DNA of 64,000 nt from Rhodocyclaceae bacterium (lineage in GTDB: Bacteria > Pseudomonadota > Gammaproteobacteria > Burkholderiales > Rhodocyclaceae). The stretch lies in contig JAUXXJ010000012.1 in assembly GCA_030681195.1 (NCBI GenBank), forward strand, positions 124,001 to 188,000. The letters are read 5' to 3'. A model generated the notes under the pieces. The model did no database searches. It was not told the origin of the DNA and saw nothing but the letters and a program-made list of their open reading frames with translations. Below are positions 19,322 to 28,818 of the stretch, in pieces. Position numbers and translations under genes: made by a program. The number at the start of each line of letters is the position of its first letter. The first letter of the stretch is position 1.

Positions 19322-20383
19322 ATGACGCCTCTGTTTCAGCATCTCGACATCATCACTCGTAGCCGTAACCGGAGCGAGGTCGAAGTCGCGGCAGTCAAGG
19401 CTCTGCATGAACTGATCGGGGCCAGCCGAACCGAGTTGCACAAGGTATTTCTGCCACCGGGTGACATTCTCGCCGGCTTGTCGGTCGCGGTATCCGGCAC
19501 CGACGCCAACACAATCTCCCATGATGATGGCTTCTCCTGGCCAGAACAGACGGGGTCGATCGAGAACTACCCATTGCTGGCCTGCTGTCTGGCTGCCAAG
19601 GGGCCGTGCCTGTCGTCACTGCCGAACGGCCAGCAACGCTGCATCACACTGATTCGCAACCAGATGCACGAGCCTTACGGCCTCCTGCAGATCGAACGCG
19701 ATGGTGCCATCGACCAGACAGCCCTTGATTTGATCGAAGGATTTTCGGCCATTCTGAGCAACAGCCTGGGCATGCTGGAGTACAGCGAAACCGATACGCT
19801 CACGCGCCTGCTCAATCGCAAGACCTTCGATGAATACCTGATCAACATCCTCGCCAATATTCCGAACCCCGAAGACGATACGCAGGCTCTGTTACACCTG
19901 CCCCACCGCCGCCACTCCCACCCCGAAGCGCGCAATCACTGGCTGGGCGTGATGGACATCGACAAGTTCAAGTCGATCAATGACCGTTTCGGTCACCTGA
20001 TCGGTGACGAGGTGCTGATTCTGGTTGCCAATCTGATGCGCGAAAGCTTTCGTGCACAGGATAAGCTGTTCCGCTTTGGTGGCGAGGAGTTCGTCGCCCT
20101 GCTACGACCAGCAGAATTTGATCACGCCATCGGCACCTTCGAACGCTTCCGCAAACGGGTCGAAGCGTTCGAGTTCCCGCAGATCGGCCATGTCACCGTG
20201 AGTATCGGCTTCACGCAGATCAAGCTCGGCGACACCCCGTCGATAATTCTGGACGCCGCCGACGAAGCGCTCTACTGGGCCAAAGAGCATGGCCGCAACC
20301 AGTGCCATGCCTATGAAGTGCTGATCGAGGAAGGCAAGCTGCAACGCCACGCCACGCACGTCTCGGATATCGAGTTGTTCTAG
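19322..20383 (+). CDS. Diguanylate cyclase with N-terminal GAF-like sensor
   Basis: A 353-residue protein. Residues 1-150 look like a GAF-type sensor (FLPPGDILAGLSVAVSGTD onward). The C-terminal GGDEF domain starts SETDTLTRLLNRKTFDEYL and has the active GGEEF loop in LFRFGGEEFVALL; RAQD five residues earlier is a product-inhibition I-site. It should make c-di-GMP in the cytosol, in a window that also encodes a YcgR-type receptor and an EAL-HDOD protein. The 3' end overlaps the convergent ubiJ gene by four bases. Confidence 0.9.
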   Translation: MTPLFQHLDIITRSRNRSEVEVAAVKALHELIGASRTELHKVFLPPGDILAGLSVAVSGTDANTISHDDGFSWPEQTGSIENYPLLACCLAAKGPCLSSLPNGQQRCITLIRNQMHEPYGLLQIERDGAIDQTALDLIEGFSAILSNSLGMLEYSETDTLTRLLNRKTFDEYLINILANIPNPEDDTQALLHLPHRRHSHPEARNHWLGVMDIDKFKSINDRFGHLIGDEVLILVANLMRESFRAQDKLFRFGGEEFVALLRPAEFDHAIGTFERFRKRVEAFEFPQIGHVTVSIGFTQIKLGDTPSIILDAADEALYWAKEHGRNQCHAYEVLIEEGKLQRHATHVSDIELF

Positions 20384-20961
20384 CCGGGTTGGCAGCGACC
20401 CAGGCGAGCTTCCAGCCGGCATAGCGCCGTATCGAGCTGGGTAAGATCAGTACGAAACTGATCAAATTCGTGCCGTGGCACCAGCCAGTCGTTTTCCATG
20501 GTCAGGTACTCGCTCACATTGTCGGCCAGGTTGCTGGCCGCTTGGCGTTGCCAATCCACCGCGCCCGTTGCAAGCTGAACCATGCGCTGTGCCGCCACGT
20601 CGCCAAAAACCTTCGAGAGATCCTCTGCGGCATCCCAGCGCAGGTTGCGGAAAACGAAAGAGAGTTCGGTCGCAAATTCGGCATTGCCCTCGACACGTGC
20701 CGCACCCATCAGGCGATCGAAGCCATCGAGCAACCGGAACGGCGAGTCGGCCGGCATGGTAATCGTGACATCGGGCGTGACAGGTTCGACAACCAGTTCC
20801 ACGTCACCCGCGCTGGTAACGATAAATCCGATCTGGAAAGGAGGCATGCCGATGAGCGCCTGCCGGCCCGCGTAGGGGGCAAGGCGTTTGCGTGCCCAAT
20901 CGTTACCCTGCAACAGGTGATTAAGCGCCGCGATCAGGGCTGTTGCGGGGTGCGGCAGCAT
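20380..20961 (-). CDS. ubiJ: Ubiquinone biosynthesis accessory factor UbiJ (SCP2 domain)
   Basis: A 193-residue protein with an N-terminal SCP2-like lipid-binding domain (GMPPFQIGFIVTSAGDVELV, TPDVTITMPADSPFRLLDG) and a C-terminal coiled coil (FDQFRTDLTQLDTALCRLEA). UbiJ holds polyprenyl intermediates for the Ubi complex. It lies ten bases after ubiE, the usual partner. Confidence 0.88.
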   Translation of the reverse strand: MLPHPATALIAALNHLLQGNDWARKRLAPYAGRQALIGMPPFQIGFIVTSAGDVELVVEPVTPDVTITMPADSPFRLLDGFDRLMGAARVEGNAEFATELSFVFRNLRWDAAEDLSKVFGDVAAQRMVQLATGAVDWQRQAASNLADNVSEYLTMENDWLVPRHEFDQFRTDLTQLDTALCRLEARLGRCQPG

Positions 20962-20971
20962 GGGAAGTCGT

Positions 20972-21703
20972 TCAGAGCTTGTAGCCGCGGTGCAAGGCGA
21001 CCACGCCAGCGGTCAGGTTGAAGAACTCGACGCGCGCCAGTCCGGCCTGTTCCATCATGCCTTTGAGGGTCGCCTGATCCGGGTGCATGCGAATCGACTC
21101 TGCCAGATAGCGGTAGCTGTCTGGATCGTTGACCACCTTCTGGCCCAGCCACGGCAGGATTTTGAAGGAATAGAAATCATAGGCAGGCGTCAGGGGTTCC
21201 CAGACCTTGGAGAACTCAAGCACCAGAAGTCGGCCACCCGGCCGCAGGACGCGGCGCATTTCTTCCAACGCTTTATCCTTATGCGTCATGTTGCGCAGAC
21301 CGAAAGCAACGGTGACGATATCGAAGTGATTATCGGGGAAGGGCAGCTTCTCAGCATCACACTGCGCCACCGGGCCCAACTGGCCTTCATCGAGCAAACG
21401 ATCACGCCCGCGCGTCAGCATGGCATTGTTGATGTCGGTGAGCCAGACTTCACCGGTCGGACCCACTTTCTTGCGGAAGGCCGAAGCCAGATCGCCCGTG
21501 CCACCGGCAATGTCGAGCACGCGCTCACCCGTGCGGGCACCGGCCACTTGCAGCGTGAACGCCTTCCACAGGCGATGGAGCCCGGCCGACATCAGGTCGT
21601 TCATCAAATCATACTTGTCGGCCACCGAGGAGAAAACGCCGCGTACGCGCTGCGCCTTTTCGTTTTCAGGAACGGTTTCAAAACCGAAATGGGTATCGGA
21701 CAT
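20972..21703 (-). CDS. ubiE: Ubiquinone/menaquinone C-methyltransferase
   Basis: A 243-residue class I methyltransferase. [20 protein letters not shown] is the normal N-terminus, and the SAM motif is [28 protein letters not shown] and [20 protein letters not shown] are UbiE signatures. It methylates the demethyl quinone ring. An ATG eight codons further upstream lies in the spacer after the preceding gene and is not used by homologues. Confidence 0.95.
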   Translation of the reverse strand: MSDTHFGFETVPENEKAQRVRGVFSSVADKYDLMNDLMSAGLHRLWKAFTLQVAGARTGERVLDIAGGTGDLASAFRKKVGPTGEVWLTDINNAMLTRGRDRLLDEGQLGPVAQCDAEKLPFPDNHFDIVTVAFGLRNMTHKDKALEEMRRVLRPGGRLLVLEFSKVWEPLTPAYDFYSFKILPWLGQKVVNDPDSYRYLAESIRMHPDQATLKGMMEQAGLARVEFFNLTAGVVALHRGYKL

Positions 21704-21711
21704 GATGACTT

Positions 21712-22134
21712 TCAGTGTTTGCCACAACTACCACCGGACTTTGGTGGCACGGTGGTGGAATCAACGTCACGATTGGCGCCAACGGCTTCCAGTCGGGCCA
21801 AATAGTCCGCCCACAAAGTCTCCTTGTCTTTGCCGAGTCGGTAGAGCAGATCCCAAGAATAAATCCCGCTATCGTGCTCGTCGGAAAAGAAAGGCTGCAC
21901 CGCATAGTTACCCACAGGCTCCAGCGCTTTAATATCGACATTACGCTTACCCGTCTGAAGCGTTTCCTGACCGGGACCATGGCCGCGCACCTCGGCAGAG
22001 GGGGAAAAAACGCGCAGAAACTCGTAACTCAGACGAAAATTGCTGCCATCAGCAAAACTTAGCTCCATTTCACGGGATTTCTGGTGCAGTTTGATCTCGG
22101 TAGGAATCGGAATGCTCTTGTCTAGTCCGGCCAT
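21712..22134 (-). CDS. DUF971 (GBBH-like N-terminal domain) protein
   Basis: A 140-residue protein of the DUF971 family: [38 protein letters not shown], and [20 protein letters not shown] then SWDLLYRLG. The fold is a small metal-binding domain also found at the N-terminus of gamma-butyrobetaine hydroxylase. It precedes ubiE by eight bases. The ending SGGSCGKH is low in structure and could bind a metal. Confidence 0.88.
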   Translation of the reverse strand: MAGLDKSIPIPTEIKLHQKSREMELSFADGSNFRLSYEFLRVFSPSAEVRGHGPGQETLQTGKRNVDIKALEPVGNYAVQPFFSDEHDSGIYSWDLLYRLGKDKETLWADYLARLEAVGANRDVDSTTVPPKSGGSCGKH

Positions 22135-22218
22135 GGCAGTTTACGCAGGAAAATGAAGGAGGTCTTCAGGTATGGGCCAGTTATCATAACGCAAGCGGGT
22201 CCTCCATCTCGCGCCGAC

Positions 22219-22252
22219 TGTCATAAAAGCATCATCTGGCTGCAATAGACTT
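22219..22252 (+). promoter_or_regulatory. Pho box and -10 element before phoB
   Basis: CTGTCAT at 22219-22225 and GCATCAT at 22230-22236, separated by four A bases, match two direct PhoB half-sites. TAGACT at 22247-22252 lies ten bases further, the normal distance for a PhoB-activated promoter. Autoactivation of phoBR is the likely meaning. Confidence 0.7.
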
Positions 22253-22281
22253 TATGCTGTCTCATCAAGAACCCTACCCAT

Positions 22282-22974
22282 ATGCCCGCTACTATCCTGG
22301 TAGTCGAAGACGAACCGGCCATTCAGGCGCTCATCGCGACCAACCTGCGCCGCCACGGTCATGACGTCGTTACCGCTCTCGACACCGAGGCGGCAACGCG
22401 GCAGATCAATGCGGCACTGCCGGACCTGATCCTGCTCGACTGGATGTTGCCCGGCATGAGCGGCATCGACTTCGCCCGCCGTCTGCGGGCCGATCCGCGT
22501 ACCCGGACTGTCCCGATCATCATGCTGACGGCGCGTGGCGAGGAGCGCGACAAGGTCACCGGACTTGAAACCGGCGCCGATGACTACATCACCAAACCCT
22601 TTTCTCCACGCGAACTGCTGGCACGCATCCAGGCCGTCCTGCGCCGCGGCAAGCCACAGGCAACCGAAGACATGGTCGAAGCCGGTGGTCTGAAGCTCGA
22701 CCCGGCCTCTCATCGTGTTACGGCTGACAGCAAGCCGGTGAACCTTGGGCCCACCGAATTCCGCCTGCTGCACTTTCTGATGACCCACCCGGAGCGCGTA
22801 CACTCGCGCGATCAACTGCTCGATCAAGTCTGGGGTGATCATGTGTTTGTCGAGGAACGTACCGTCGATGTTCATATTCGCCGCCTGCGCGCTGCGCTGG
22901 AGGCTTCTGGTCTGGATCGGTTTGTGCAAACAGTACGTGGCAGCGGCTACCGCTTCTCCCTCGAAAATTCCTGA
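22282..22974 (+). CDS. phoB: Phosphate regulon response regulator
   Basis: A 230-residue OmpR/PhoB-type regulator. Receiver domain: acidic pocket in VVEDEPAIQ, phospho-acceptor Asp in [13 protein letters not shown], and Lys in [17 protein letters not shown]. The winged-helix domain ends [19 protein letters not shown] Pho box precedes it and phoR follows after 21 bases. It activates phosphate-starvation genes. Confidence 0.95.
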   Translation: MPATILVVEDEPAIQALIATNLRRHGHDVVTALDTEAATRQINAALPDLILLDWMLPGMSGIDFARRLRADPRTRTVPIIMLTARGEERDKVTGLETGADDYITKPFSPRELLARIQAVLRRGKPQATEDMVEAGGLKLDPASHRVTADSKPVNLGPTEFRLLHFLMTHPERVHSRDQLLDQVWGDHVFVEERTVDVHIRRLRAALEASGLDRFVQTVRGSGYRFSLENS

Positions 22975-22995
22975 CCGAACAGGGATGAGCGCCTC

Positions 22996-24306
22996 ATGCC
23001 GATAAGGCTACTGATTGCCGGCGTTTTTCTTTCTGGATGTGGGGCACTGGTCAACCGATTATTTGGCGGATACACCGCCGTTGCCGCAGTGACCCTCCTC
23101 GCGATTTTGCTGCTTGCGCGCCATGAGCGACAAATTGCCCGCCTGACGGCTTGGGCAGAAAAGCCGCTGGGAACACCGGTGCCGGAAGCTTCGGGCATCT
23201 GGTCTCCGCCCTTTCTTGCCCTGCATCGCCGGGCACGCCAGGCAGCCACACAGCGTGAAGAACTTATCGAAATGGGCGAGCGCTTTCGCTTGGCGGCGGA
23301 GGCCCTGCCGGATGGGGTCATCATTCTGGATGAGCACCGTACGATCGAATGGATGAATCCACGCGCCGAACGTCTGCTGGGACTGGATAGCAGTCGCGAT
23401 ATTGGCATGATGATCGGTCACCTGATGCGCGAGCCGGAATTCATCGAGTTTCTTGATCAAACTCCCGAGAAGCAACAAATTCCGCTGGTAGTGCGCCCGA
23501 TGCGCAATCCCGGCCACGTCCTGCATATTCGCGGCACACCCTTTTCGGCGGGACGCACGTTGCTGCTCATCGAAGACCTGACCCAGTTGGACCGCCTTGA
23601 AACCGTGCGTCGCGATTTTGTCGCCAACGTTTCACATGAGCTTCGCACACCACTCACCGTCGTGCAGGGTTTTCTGGAAACCGCCAAAGATGGCATGACG
23701 GACGAGGAACATCCCACGCCGTCTGAGGAAATCGTCCAGTATCTGGACATGGCGCTGGATCATTCACGACGCATGCACCGCCTGGTCGAAGATCTGCTGA
23801 CACTTTCCTCGCTCGAAACCGACGCACCGCCACAAGAAGAGGTCATTGAGGTCGCCCCCTTGCTGGCGCTGGTGCGTGAAGAAATTGTCGCCCTCTCGGC
23901 GGGCCGTCACGAGATCCGCCTGGACAATACCGGCCCTGCCAAACTACTTGGCAGCAGTCGCGAGTTACACAGCGCTTTTAGCAACCTGGCCAGTAATGCC
24001 GTACGCTATACCCCCGAGGGCGGAAAGATTACCCTGGCGTGGCAGGGAGATCGGCAAGGTGCCGTGTTCACCGTCACTGATACGGGTATTGGCATCGAGG
24101 CACGCCATCTTCACCGTCTGACCGAACGTTTCTATCGGGTCGATCGTGGCCGCTCGCGCGAAAGTGGGGGAACTGGACTGGGACTGGCCATCGTCAAGCA
24201 TGTGCTCGAACGGCATGAGGCAACGCTGATGGTGGATAGCACGCCGGGGAAAGGCAGCCGTTTCGCCGCCAGTTTTCCGGGACGAAACATCCTCACCAAA
24301 AATTAA
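22996..24306 (+). CDS. phoR: Phosphate regulon sensor histidine kinase
   Basis: A 436-residue kinase with N-terminal hydrophobic spans (LLIAGVFLSGCGALVNRL, AVAAVTLLAILLLA), a PAS domain (FRLAAEALPDGVIILDEHRT), the H-box FVANVSHELRTPLTVVQGF and ATP-binding boxes SNLASNAVRYTPEGG, TDTGIGI and GGTGLGLAIVKHVLERH. It senses phosphate status through the Pst system, which is not in this window. The 3' end overlaps convergent hprK by four bases. Confidence 0.95.
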   Translation: MPIRLLIAGVFLSGCGALVNRLFGGYTAVAAVTLLAILLLARHERQIARLTAWAEKPLGTPVPEASGIWSPPFLALHRRARQAATQREELIEMGERFRLAAEALPDGVIILDEHRTIEWMNPRAERLLGLDSSRDIGMMIGHLMREPEFIEFLDQTPEKQQIPLVVRPMRNPGHVLHIRGTPFSAGRTLLLIEDLTQLDRLETVRRDFVANVSHELRTPLTVVQGFLETAKDGMTDEEHPTPSEEIVQYLDMALDHSRRMHRLVEDLLTLSSLETDAPPQEEVIEVAPLLALVREEIVALSAGRHEIRLDNTGPAKLLGSSRELHSAFSNLASNAVRYTPEGGKITLAWQGDRQGAVFTVTDTGIGIEARHLHRLTERFYRVDRGRSRESGGTGLGLAIVKHVLERHEATLMVDSTPGKGSRFAASFPGRNILTKN

Positions 24307-25253
24307 TCGTTGTTGTTTTCCAGCGCTTTTTGCTGGCGCTGCAGGAATTCATCCATGCTGTCAATTCCGCGCAACAACAGGATGGTGGCCCGTACCGCAG
24401 CTTCCAAAAGCACTGCCAGGTTACGGCCAGCGGCAACCGGCAGCACCACCTTGCGCACGGGTACCCCCAGGACGTTTTCGGTGAGGGCATCCAACGGCAG
24501 TCGCGCCATTTCCGGCACGCCGGGATTGGGGCGCTGCAGATGCACGATGAGTTTCAGGCGCATCTTGCGGCGACAGGCCGTTTCACCGAAAACCGTGCGG
24601 ATATTCAGCAGCCCCAGGCCACGCACTTCGATAAAGTCTTTCAGCAACTCGGGGCAGCGTCCCTCAAGGGCGTCCGGGGCAATGCGCGAGACCTCGACGA
24701 CATCATCTGCGACCAGACCATGACCGCGCGTGATCAGCTCCAGACCGAGTTCGCTCTTGCCGACTCCGGAATCGCCGGTAATCAACACACCGATCCCCAG
24801 CACGTCCATGAACACGCCATGCAGCGTGACAGTCTCCGCCAGTTGTCGCGATACATAGATGCGCAGGGCATCAATCACCTGCGCCGTCGGCACCGGGGTG
24901 GCGAACAGTGGTGTATCGGTTGCCTCGCAGGCAGCCCGAATTTCTTCAAGGATGTCGCAGCCATCGGCCACGATTACCGCCGGCGGGTGGGCATCAATGA
25001 CGCGCTGGAACAGATGGAGTTCCGCATCCTCACCTTCCTTGGCATGACGCTTGTACCAGATGATCTCGGGGGTGCCGAGTACCTGGACGCGATCCGGGTG
25101 AATCAGGTTGAGGTGGCCAATCAGGTCGGCCGGTGAAACGTCGTCGCGATTGACGGCGATCGGGCGGTTGAGGGTACCCCCCACCCAAGTCAGTTGCAGC
25201 CGTTCGCGATTACGCTCGAACAGCTGCGCGACGATCAGTTGGCCGACTGCCAC
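24303..25253 (-). CDS. hprK: HPr kinase/phosphorylase
   Basis: A 316-residue HprK. The catalytic P-loop is ITGDSGVGKSELGLELI; GHGLVADDVVE and EVRGLGLLNIRTVFG are the following family motifs. It phosphorylates and dephosphorylates HPr-type proteins on Ser. It overlaps ptsN by 19 bases. rapZ, often next in this cluster, is missing because phoR abuts here. Confidence 0.95.
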   Translation of the reverse strand: MAVGQLIVAQLFERNRERLQLTWVGGTLNRPIAVNRDDVSPADLIGHLNLIHPDRVQVLGTPEIIWYKRHAKEGEDAELHLFQRVIDAHPPAVIVADGCDILEEIRAACEATDTPLFATPVPTAQVIDALRIYVSRQLAETVTLHGVFMDVLGIGVLITGDSGVGKSELGLELITRGHGLVADDVVEVSRIAPDALEGRCPELLKDFIEVRGLGLLNIRTVFGETACRRKMRLKLIVHLQRPNPGVPEMARLPLDALTENVLGVPVRKVVLPVAAGRNLAVLLEAAVRATILLLRGIDSMDEFLQRQQKALENNND

Positions 25254-25696
25254 TGCGCAAACAGCGCATGCACGGCTGCCGCATCCGGCGCAGCGGTGAG
25301 TTGCTCACGAAAACCCTTGTCGCTGAACATCTGCGCAAGTTCGGACAGCATCTGCAGATGATGTTCGGTCGCTGCCTCGGGTACCAGCAGGACAAAGATC
25401 AGACTGACGGGCTGGCCATCCGGCGCATCGAACTGAACCGGGCTGGCAAGCCGCAGAAAAGCGCCGTACGCTTCCTTGAGGCCCTTGATGCGGCCATGTG
25501 GAATAGCGATACCCAGCCCAAGGCCGGTAGAGCCCATTTTTTCGCGAGCGAAAAGGGCATCGTAAACGGTGCTTCTGGCAATGCCTTGCAGGTTTTCGAA
25601 CAACAGGCCGGCTTGTTCGAAAACGCGCTTCTTGCTGCTGGCATCGAGGTCGACAAGCACGTTCTCGACCTTGAGGAGTTTGGCAATCAGATTCAT
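25235..25696 (-). CDS. ptsN: Nitrogen-PTS EIIA protein
   Basis: A 153-residue EIIA-Ntr. The phosphorylated His lies in LGIAIPHGRIKGL, and STVYDALFAREKMGSTGLG leads up to it; PVSLIFVLLVPEAATEHHLQ follows. It regulates potassium and nitrogen responses according to its phosphorylation state. It is part of the rpoN-hpf-ptsN-hprK block. Confidence 0.95.
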   Translation of the reverse strand: MNLIAKLLKVENVLVDLDASSKKRVFEQAGLLFENLQGIARSTVYDALFAREKMGSTGLGLGIAIPHGRIKGLKEAYGAFLRLASPVQFDAPDGQPVSLIFVLLVPEAATEHHLQMLSELAQMFSDKGFREQLTAAPDAAAVHALFAQWQSAN

Positions 25697-25763
25697 TGTG
25701 GATCAGGGTGTCCCATACACGTAAAAACATCATCGGCGGGGCAATGGTGGGCCGCCGCTGATG

Positions 25764-25789
25764 CGTGGCGAAGTATATACCTCGCCACG
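25764..25789. repeat. Perfect 8-bp inverted repeat between hpf and ptsN
   Basis: CGTGGCGA and TCGCCACG enclose the ten-base loop AGTATATACC. There is no T-run on either side, so it is more likely an RNA-processing or regulatory hairpin than a terminator. Confidence 0.55.
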
Positions 25790-25829
25790 GGATGAGAAAA
25801 CCATGTAAACAGGACAGGGGCCGAATGCC

Positions 25830-26141
25830 TTATTCGACCGTGGGGCGGCTGTGGCCGTGGTCGTTGTTCTTGTCCTTGTACTTGAGCACCTGGCGGTCAA
25901 GCTTGTCGACCAGTTTGTCGATGGCGGCATAGAGGTCGGCATCGCTACTGTCGGCGAAGATATCCTTGCCTTTGACGTGCAGCGTGATCTCGGCCTTCTG
26001 CACGAGCTTTTCCACGGTGAGAATCACATGGACGCTGGTGACATGATCGAAATGGCGGATGACCTTATCCACTTTCCCGGTGACGTATTCACGCAAGGCG
26101 GGGGTGACTTCGATATGGTGTCCCGTGATATTGAGGTTCAT
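25830..26141 (-). CDS. hpf: Ribosome hibernation-promoting factor, short form
   Basis: A 103-residue HPF/YfiA protein: MNLNITGHHIEVTPALREYV, KVIRHFDHVTSVHVILTVEK and SSDADLYAAIDKLVDKLDRQ. The length is that of the short form, which helps make 100S ribosome dimers. It lies 11 bases after rpoN, the usual order. Confidence 0.95.
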   Translation of the reverse strand: MNLNITGHHIEVTPALREYVTGKVDKVIRHFDHVTSVHVILTVEKLVQKAEITLHVKGKDIFADSSDADLYAAIDKLVDKLDRQVLKYKDKNNDHGHSRPTVE

Positions 26142-26152
26142 GATGGCTCCTC

Positions 26153-27640
26153 TTAGAGTGCTTTTCGTAGGTTAACCGGCGGAATGTTCAGGGATTCACG
26201 ATACTTGGCAACGGTACGTCGCGCAACCACAATGCCCTGTTCGCCGAGGACTTCCGCGATTTTAGCGTCGGAGAGCGGCTTGTGACCGTCTTCGGCGCTC
26301 ACCAGCTGCTTGATCAGCGCCCGGATCGCGGTGGATGACGCCGCGCCGCCGGTATCGGTGGCGACGTGGCTGCCAAAAAAATATTTGAGTTCATAGACGC
26401 CGCGTGGACTCGCCAGATATTTCTGCGTCGTCACGCGCGAGATGGTCGATTCGTGCAGTTCAACCGTGTCAGCAATTTCGCGCAACGTGAGCGGTCGCAT
26501 CGCCACCTCGCCATGATCGAAGAAGGCGCGCTGCCGGTCGACAATCGCTTGCGAGACGCGCGCGATGGTGTCGAAACGCTGCTGCACGTTCTTGATCAGC
26601 CACTTGGCTTCCTGTAACTGGCCAGACAGATTGCCACCGCCACTGCTGCGCTGGCGCCGCAATAAATCCGCATACAGGCGGTTGATGCGCAGGCGCGGCA
26701 TCGCTTCCTGATTGAGATGCACCGTCCAGCTACCGCGATGCTTCCTGACGAAGACGTCGGGCACGATGTAACGCGTGTCCATCGGCGAGAACTGCGCACC
26801 CGGACGTGGATTGAGCGAGCGAATCAGTTCCTGTGCCTGACGCAGCGCCTCATCCTCGCAACCCAGCGCCTTGCGGATACGTACGTAATCGCGATTGGCC
26901 AGTTGTTCGAGATGATCCTTGACGATGGCCACAGCCAGCGCTTGAGTCGGACTGGGCGGCAGGTTGATCAACTGCAGTAACAGGCATTCGCGCGGATTGC
27001 GCGCCCCGATGCCGGGGGGATCGAGACTTTGCAGATGCCGCAGGGCGATACCAAGATCGTCAATGACCTCATCCGGTTCGCCGTAAAACTCTTCTGGCAC
27101 CACATCGACCAGCTCTTCCAGCGTCTGGGCCAGGTAGCCATCATCATTCAGCGCCTCGACCAGAAACGCCACCAGCATGCGCTCGCGGTGCGAAAGCTGC
27201 GTCAGTGCCAGTTGCTCGATCATATAGTCGCGCAGGCTGATGGCCGCTGCCTGCAACTCGCCGGCGTCTGCCTCGCTCTCGTCATTGGGATCGCGCGGCG
27301 TGCGCGTGCTGCCGCTACCTGACCAGTCGTGTCCCTCATCCGGCGACCAGTCGTTATTTGATTCCTGCCCATCGCGCGCATCTTGTGCGTCGCGCGCATC
27401 CCGTTGCTCGGCTGCGTTATTGCCTTGCTCGTCGTTGCGATGCGACAGCGCATCATTGGTCGTAGAAAACACCCCCACGTCGCCCGGCTCCTCGCGCTCC
27501 AGCAGCGGGTTTTCCTGCAAGGCCTGCTCGATTTCCTGATTGAGCTCCAGCGACGAGAGCTGCAACAATCGGATCGACTGCTGCAACTGAGGCGTCAGGG
27601 CAAGATGCTGGGAAAGCCGGAGCTGGAGGGTGGGTTTCAC
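26153..27640 (-). CDS. rpoN: RNA polymerase sigma-54 factor
   Basis: A 495-residue RpoN. Region I is Gln/Leu-rich ([20 protein letters not shown]), an acidic linker follows ([20 protein letters not shown]), and the C-terminus has the helix-turn-helix plus RpoN box [10 protein letters not shown]. It recognises -24/-12 promoters; several such sites lie at 33.9-40.2 kb in this window. Confidence 0.97.
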   Translation of the reverse strand: MKPTLQLRLSQHLALTPQLQQSIRLLQLSSLELNQEIEQALQENPLLEREEPGDVGVFSTTNDALSHRNDEQGNNAAEQRDARDAQDARDGQESNNDWSPDEGHDWSGSGSTRTPRDPNDESEADAGELQAAAISLRDYMIEQLALTQLSHRERMLVAFLVEALNDDGYLAQTLEELVDVVPEEFYGEPDEVIDDLGIALRHLQSLDPPGIGARNPRECLLLQLINLPPSPTQALAVAIVKDHLEQLANRDYVRIRKALGCEDEALRQAQELIRSLNPRPGAQFSPMDTRYIVPDVFVRKHRGSWTVHLNQEAMPRLRINRLYADLLRRQRSSGGGNLSGQLQEAKWLIKNVQQRFDTIARVSQAIVDRQRAFFDHGEVAMRPLTLREIADTVELHESTISRVTTQKYLASPRGVYELKYFFGSHVATDTGGAASSTAIRALIKQLVSAEDGHKPLSDAKIAEVLGEQGIVVARRTVAKYRESLNIPPVNLRKAL

Positions 27641-27649
27641 TTCTTGTTC

Positions 27650-28384
27650 TTACATCCGGAAGTGTTCGCCGAGATACACACGGCGGACACTTTCATTATC
27701 GATGATTTCTGCCGGATTGCCAGCCGCCAACACTTCACCTTCGTTGATGATCGTCGCGCGATCACAGATGCCCAGCGTTTCGCGCACGTTATGGTCCGTG
27801 ATCAGCACGCCAATCTCACGTTCTTTCAGGAACTTGATGATTTTTTGGATATCCAGCACGGCGATCGGATCGACACCGGCGAAAGGCTCGTCAAGCAGAA
27901 TAAACCGTGGTCGGGTTGCCAGCGCGCGGGCAATTTCGACGCGGCGACGCTCGCCACCGGACAGGGCGACCGCCTTTTGCTCACGCAGATGACTGATATG
28001 CAACTCCTCCAGCAGCTCGTCGAGGCGGGTTGCGATGGTCGGCTCGTCGTAATCCTGCAGTTCCAGCACTGCGCGCACGTTTTCGGCGACCGTCAGCTTG
28101 CGGAACACCGAGTTTTCCTGCGGCAAGTAGGACAAGCCCAGACGCGCGCGTTTGTGAATCGGCAGGTGCGTCATGCGCTGCTCTTGTGCGTCGGCCGTAA
28201 TGCTGATTTCGCCGGCATCGGATGCAATCAGACCGACGATCATGTAGAAGCAGGTGGTCTTGCCGGCCCCATTCGGGCCGAGCAGGCCAACCACCTCGCC
28301 ACCATCGACGTGCAGGCTGACATCCTTGACGACGGTGCGCGTGCGGTATTTCTTGTGCAAGTTATAGACGGCCAACCGGCTCAT
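27650..28384 (-). CDS. lptB: LPS export ABC ATPase
   Basis: A 244-residue ABC ATPase: Walker [18 protein letters not shown]-loop [14 protein letters not shown], signature [15 protein letters not shown] and Walker [17 protein letters not shown]. LptB powers lipopolysaccharide extraction with LptFG. The start [13 protein letters not shown] overlaps the recX stop in ATGA. lptC and lptA, which usually precede it, are absent. Confidence 0.95.
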   Translation of the reverse strand: MSRLAVYNLHKKYRTRTVVKDVSLHVDGGEVVGLLGPNGAGKTTCFYMIVGLIASDAGEISITADAQEQRMTHLPIHKRARLGLSYLPQENSVFRKLTVAENVRAVLELQDYDEPTIATRLDELLEELHISHLREQKAVALSGGERRRVEIARALATRPRFILLDEPFAGVDPIAVLDIQKIIKFLKEREIGVLITDHNVRETLGICDRATIINEGEVLAAGNPAEIIDNESVRRVYLGEHFRM

Positions 28385-28818
28385 GCGCCCATGTCTCCAG
28401 TCTCTTTCAGCAACTTGCGGATGATCTCGCTGGAAAAGCCGCGCCCCTGAAGAAAGCGCGCCTGCTTGGCCCATTCCTTCATATCTGCCGGCACGGTAGC
28501 GAATTTCTTCTGCCACACGGCACGGGCACGCGCCAGTTCATCGGGTAAATCCGCCACCTGCGTCTGCACCAACTCGGCACACACGCCCTTTTGCCGCAAG
28601 GTTTGGCGCAAACGTGCGCCCCCGAGGCGACCCGCCTGGCTGCGCAGGTAGCTTTCGGCAAAACGGGCATCCGACTGCAGTCCGCTTCTGGCAAGTTCGT
28701 TCAACACAGTGTCGATTTCTTCTTCAGTGCCATGCGACGCAAGTTTGCGGACCAGTTCGGCGCGGGTGTGTTCGCGCCGGGCCAGCAATCTCACGGCACG
28801 GCTATAGAGTTCACTCAC
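28381..28818 (-). CDS. recX: Recombination regulator RecX
   Basis: A 145-residue RecX made of three-helix repeats ([20 protein letters not shown]; then [20 protein letters not shown]; ending [18 protein letters not shown]). It modulates RecA filaments and is ATGA-coupled to recA. Confidence 0.94.
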   Translation of the reverse strand: MSELYSRAVRLLARREHTRAELVRKLASHGTEEEIDTVLNELARSGLQSDARFAESYLRSQAGRLGGARLRQTLRQKGVCAELVQTQVADLPDELARARAVWQKKFATVPADMKEWAKQARFLQGRGFSSEIIRKLLKETGDMGA

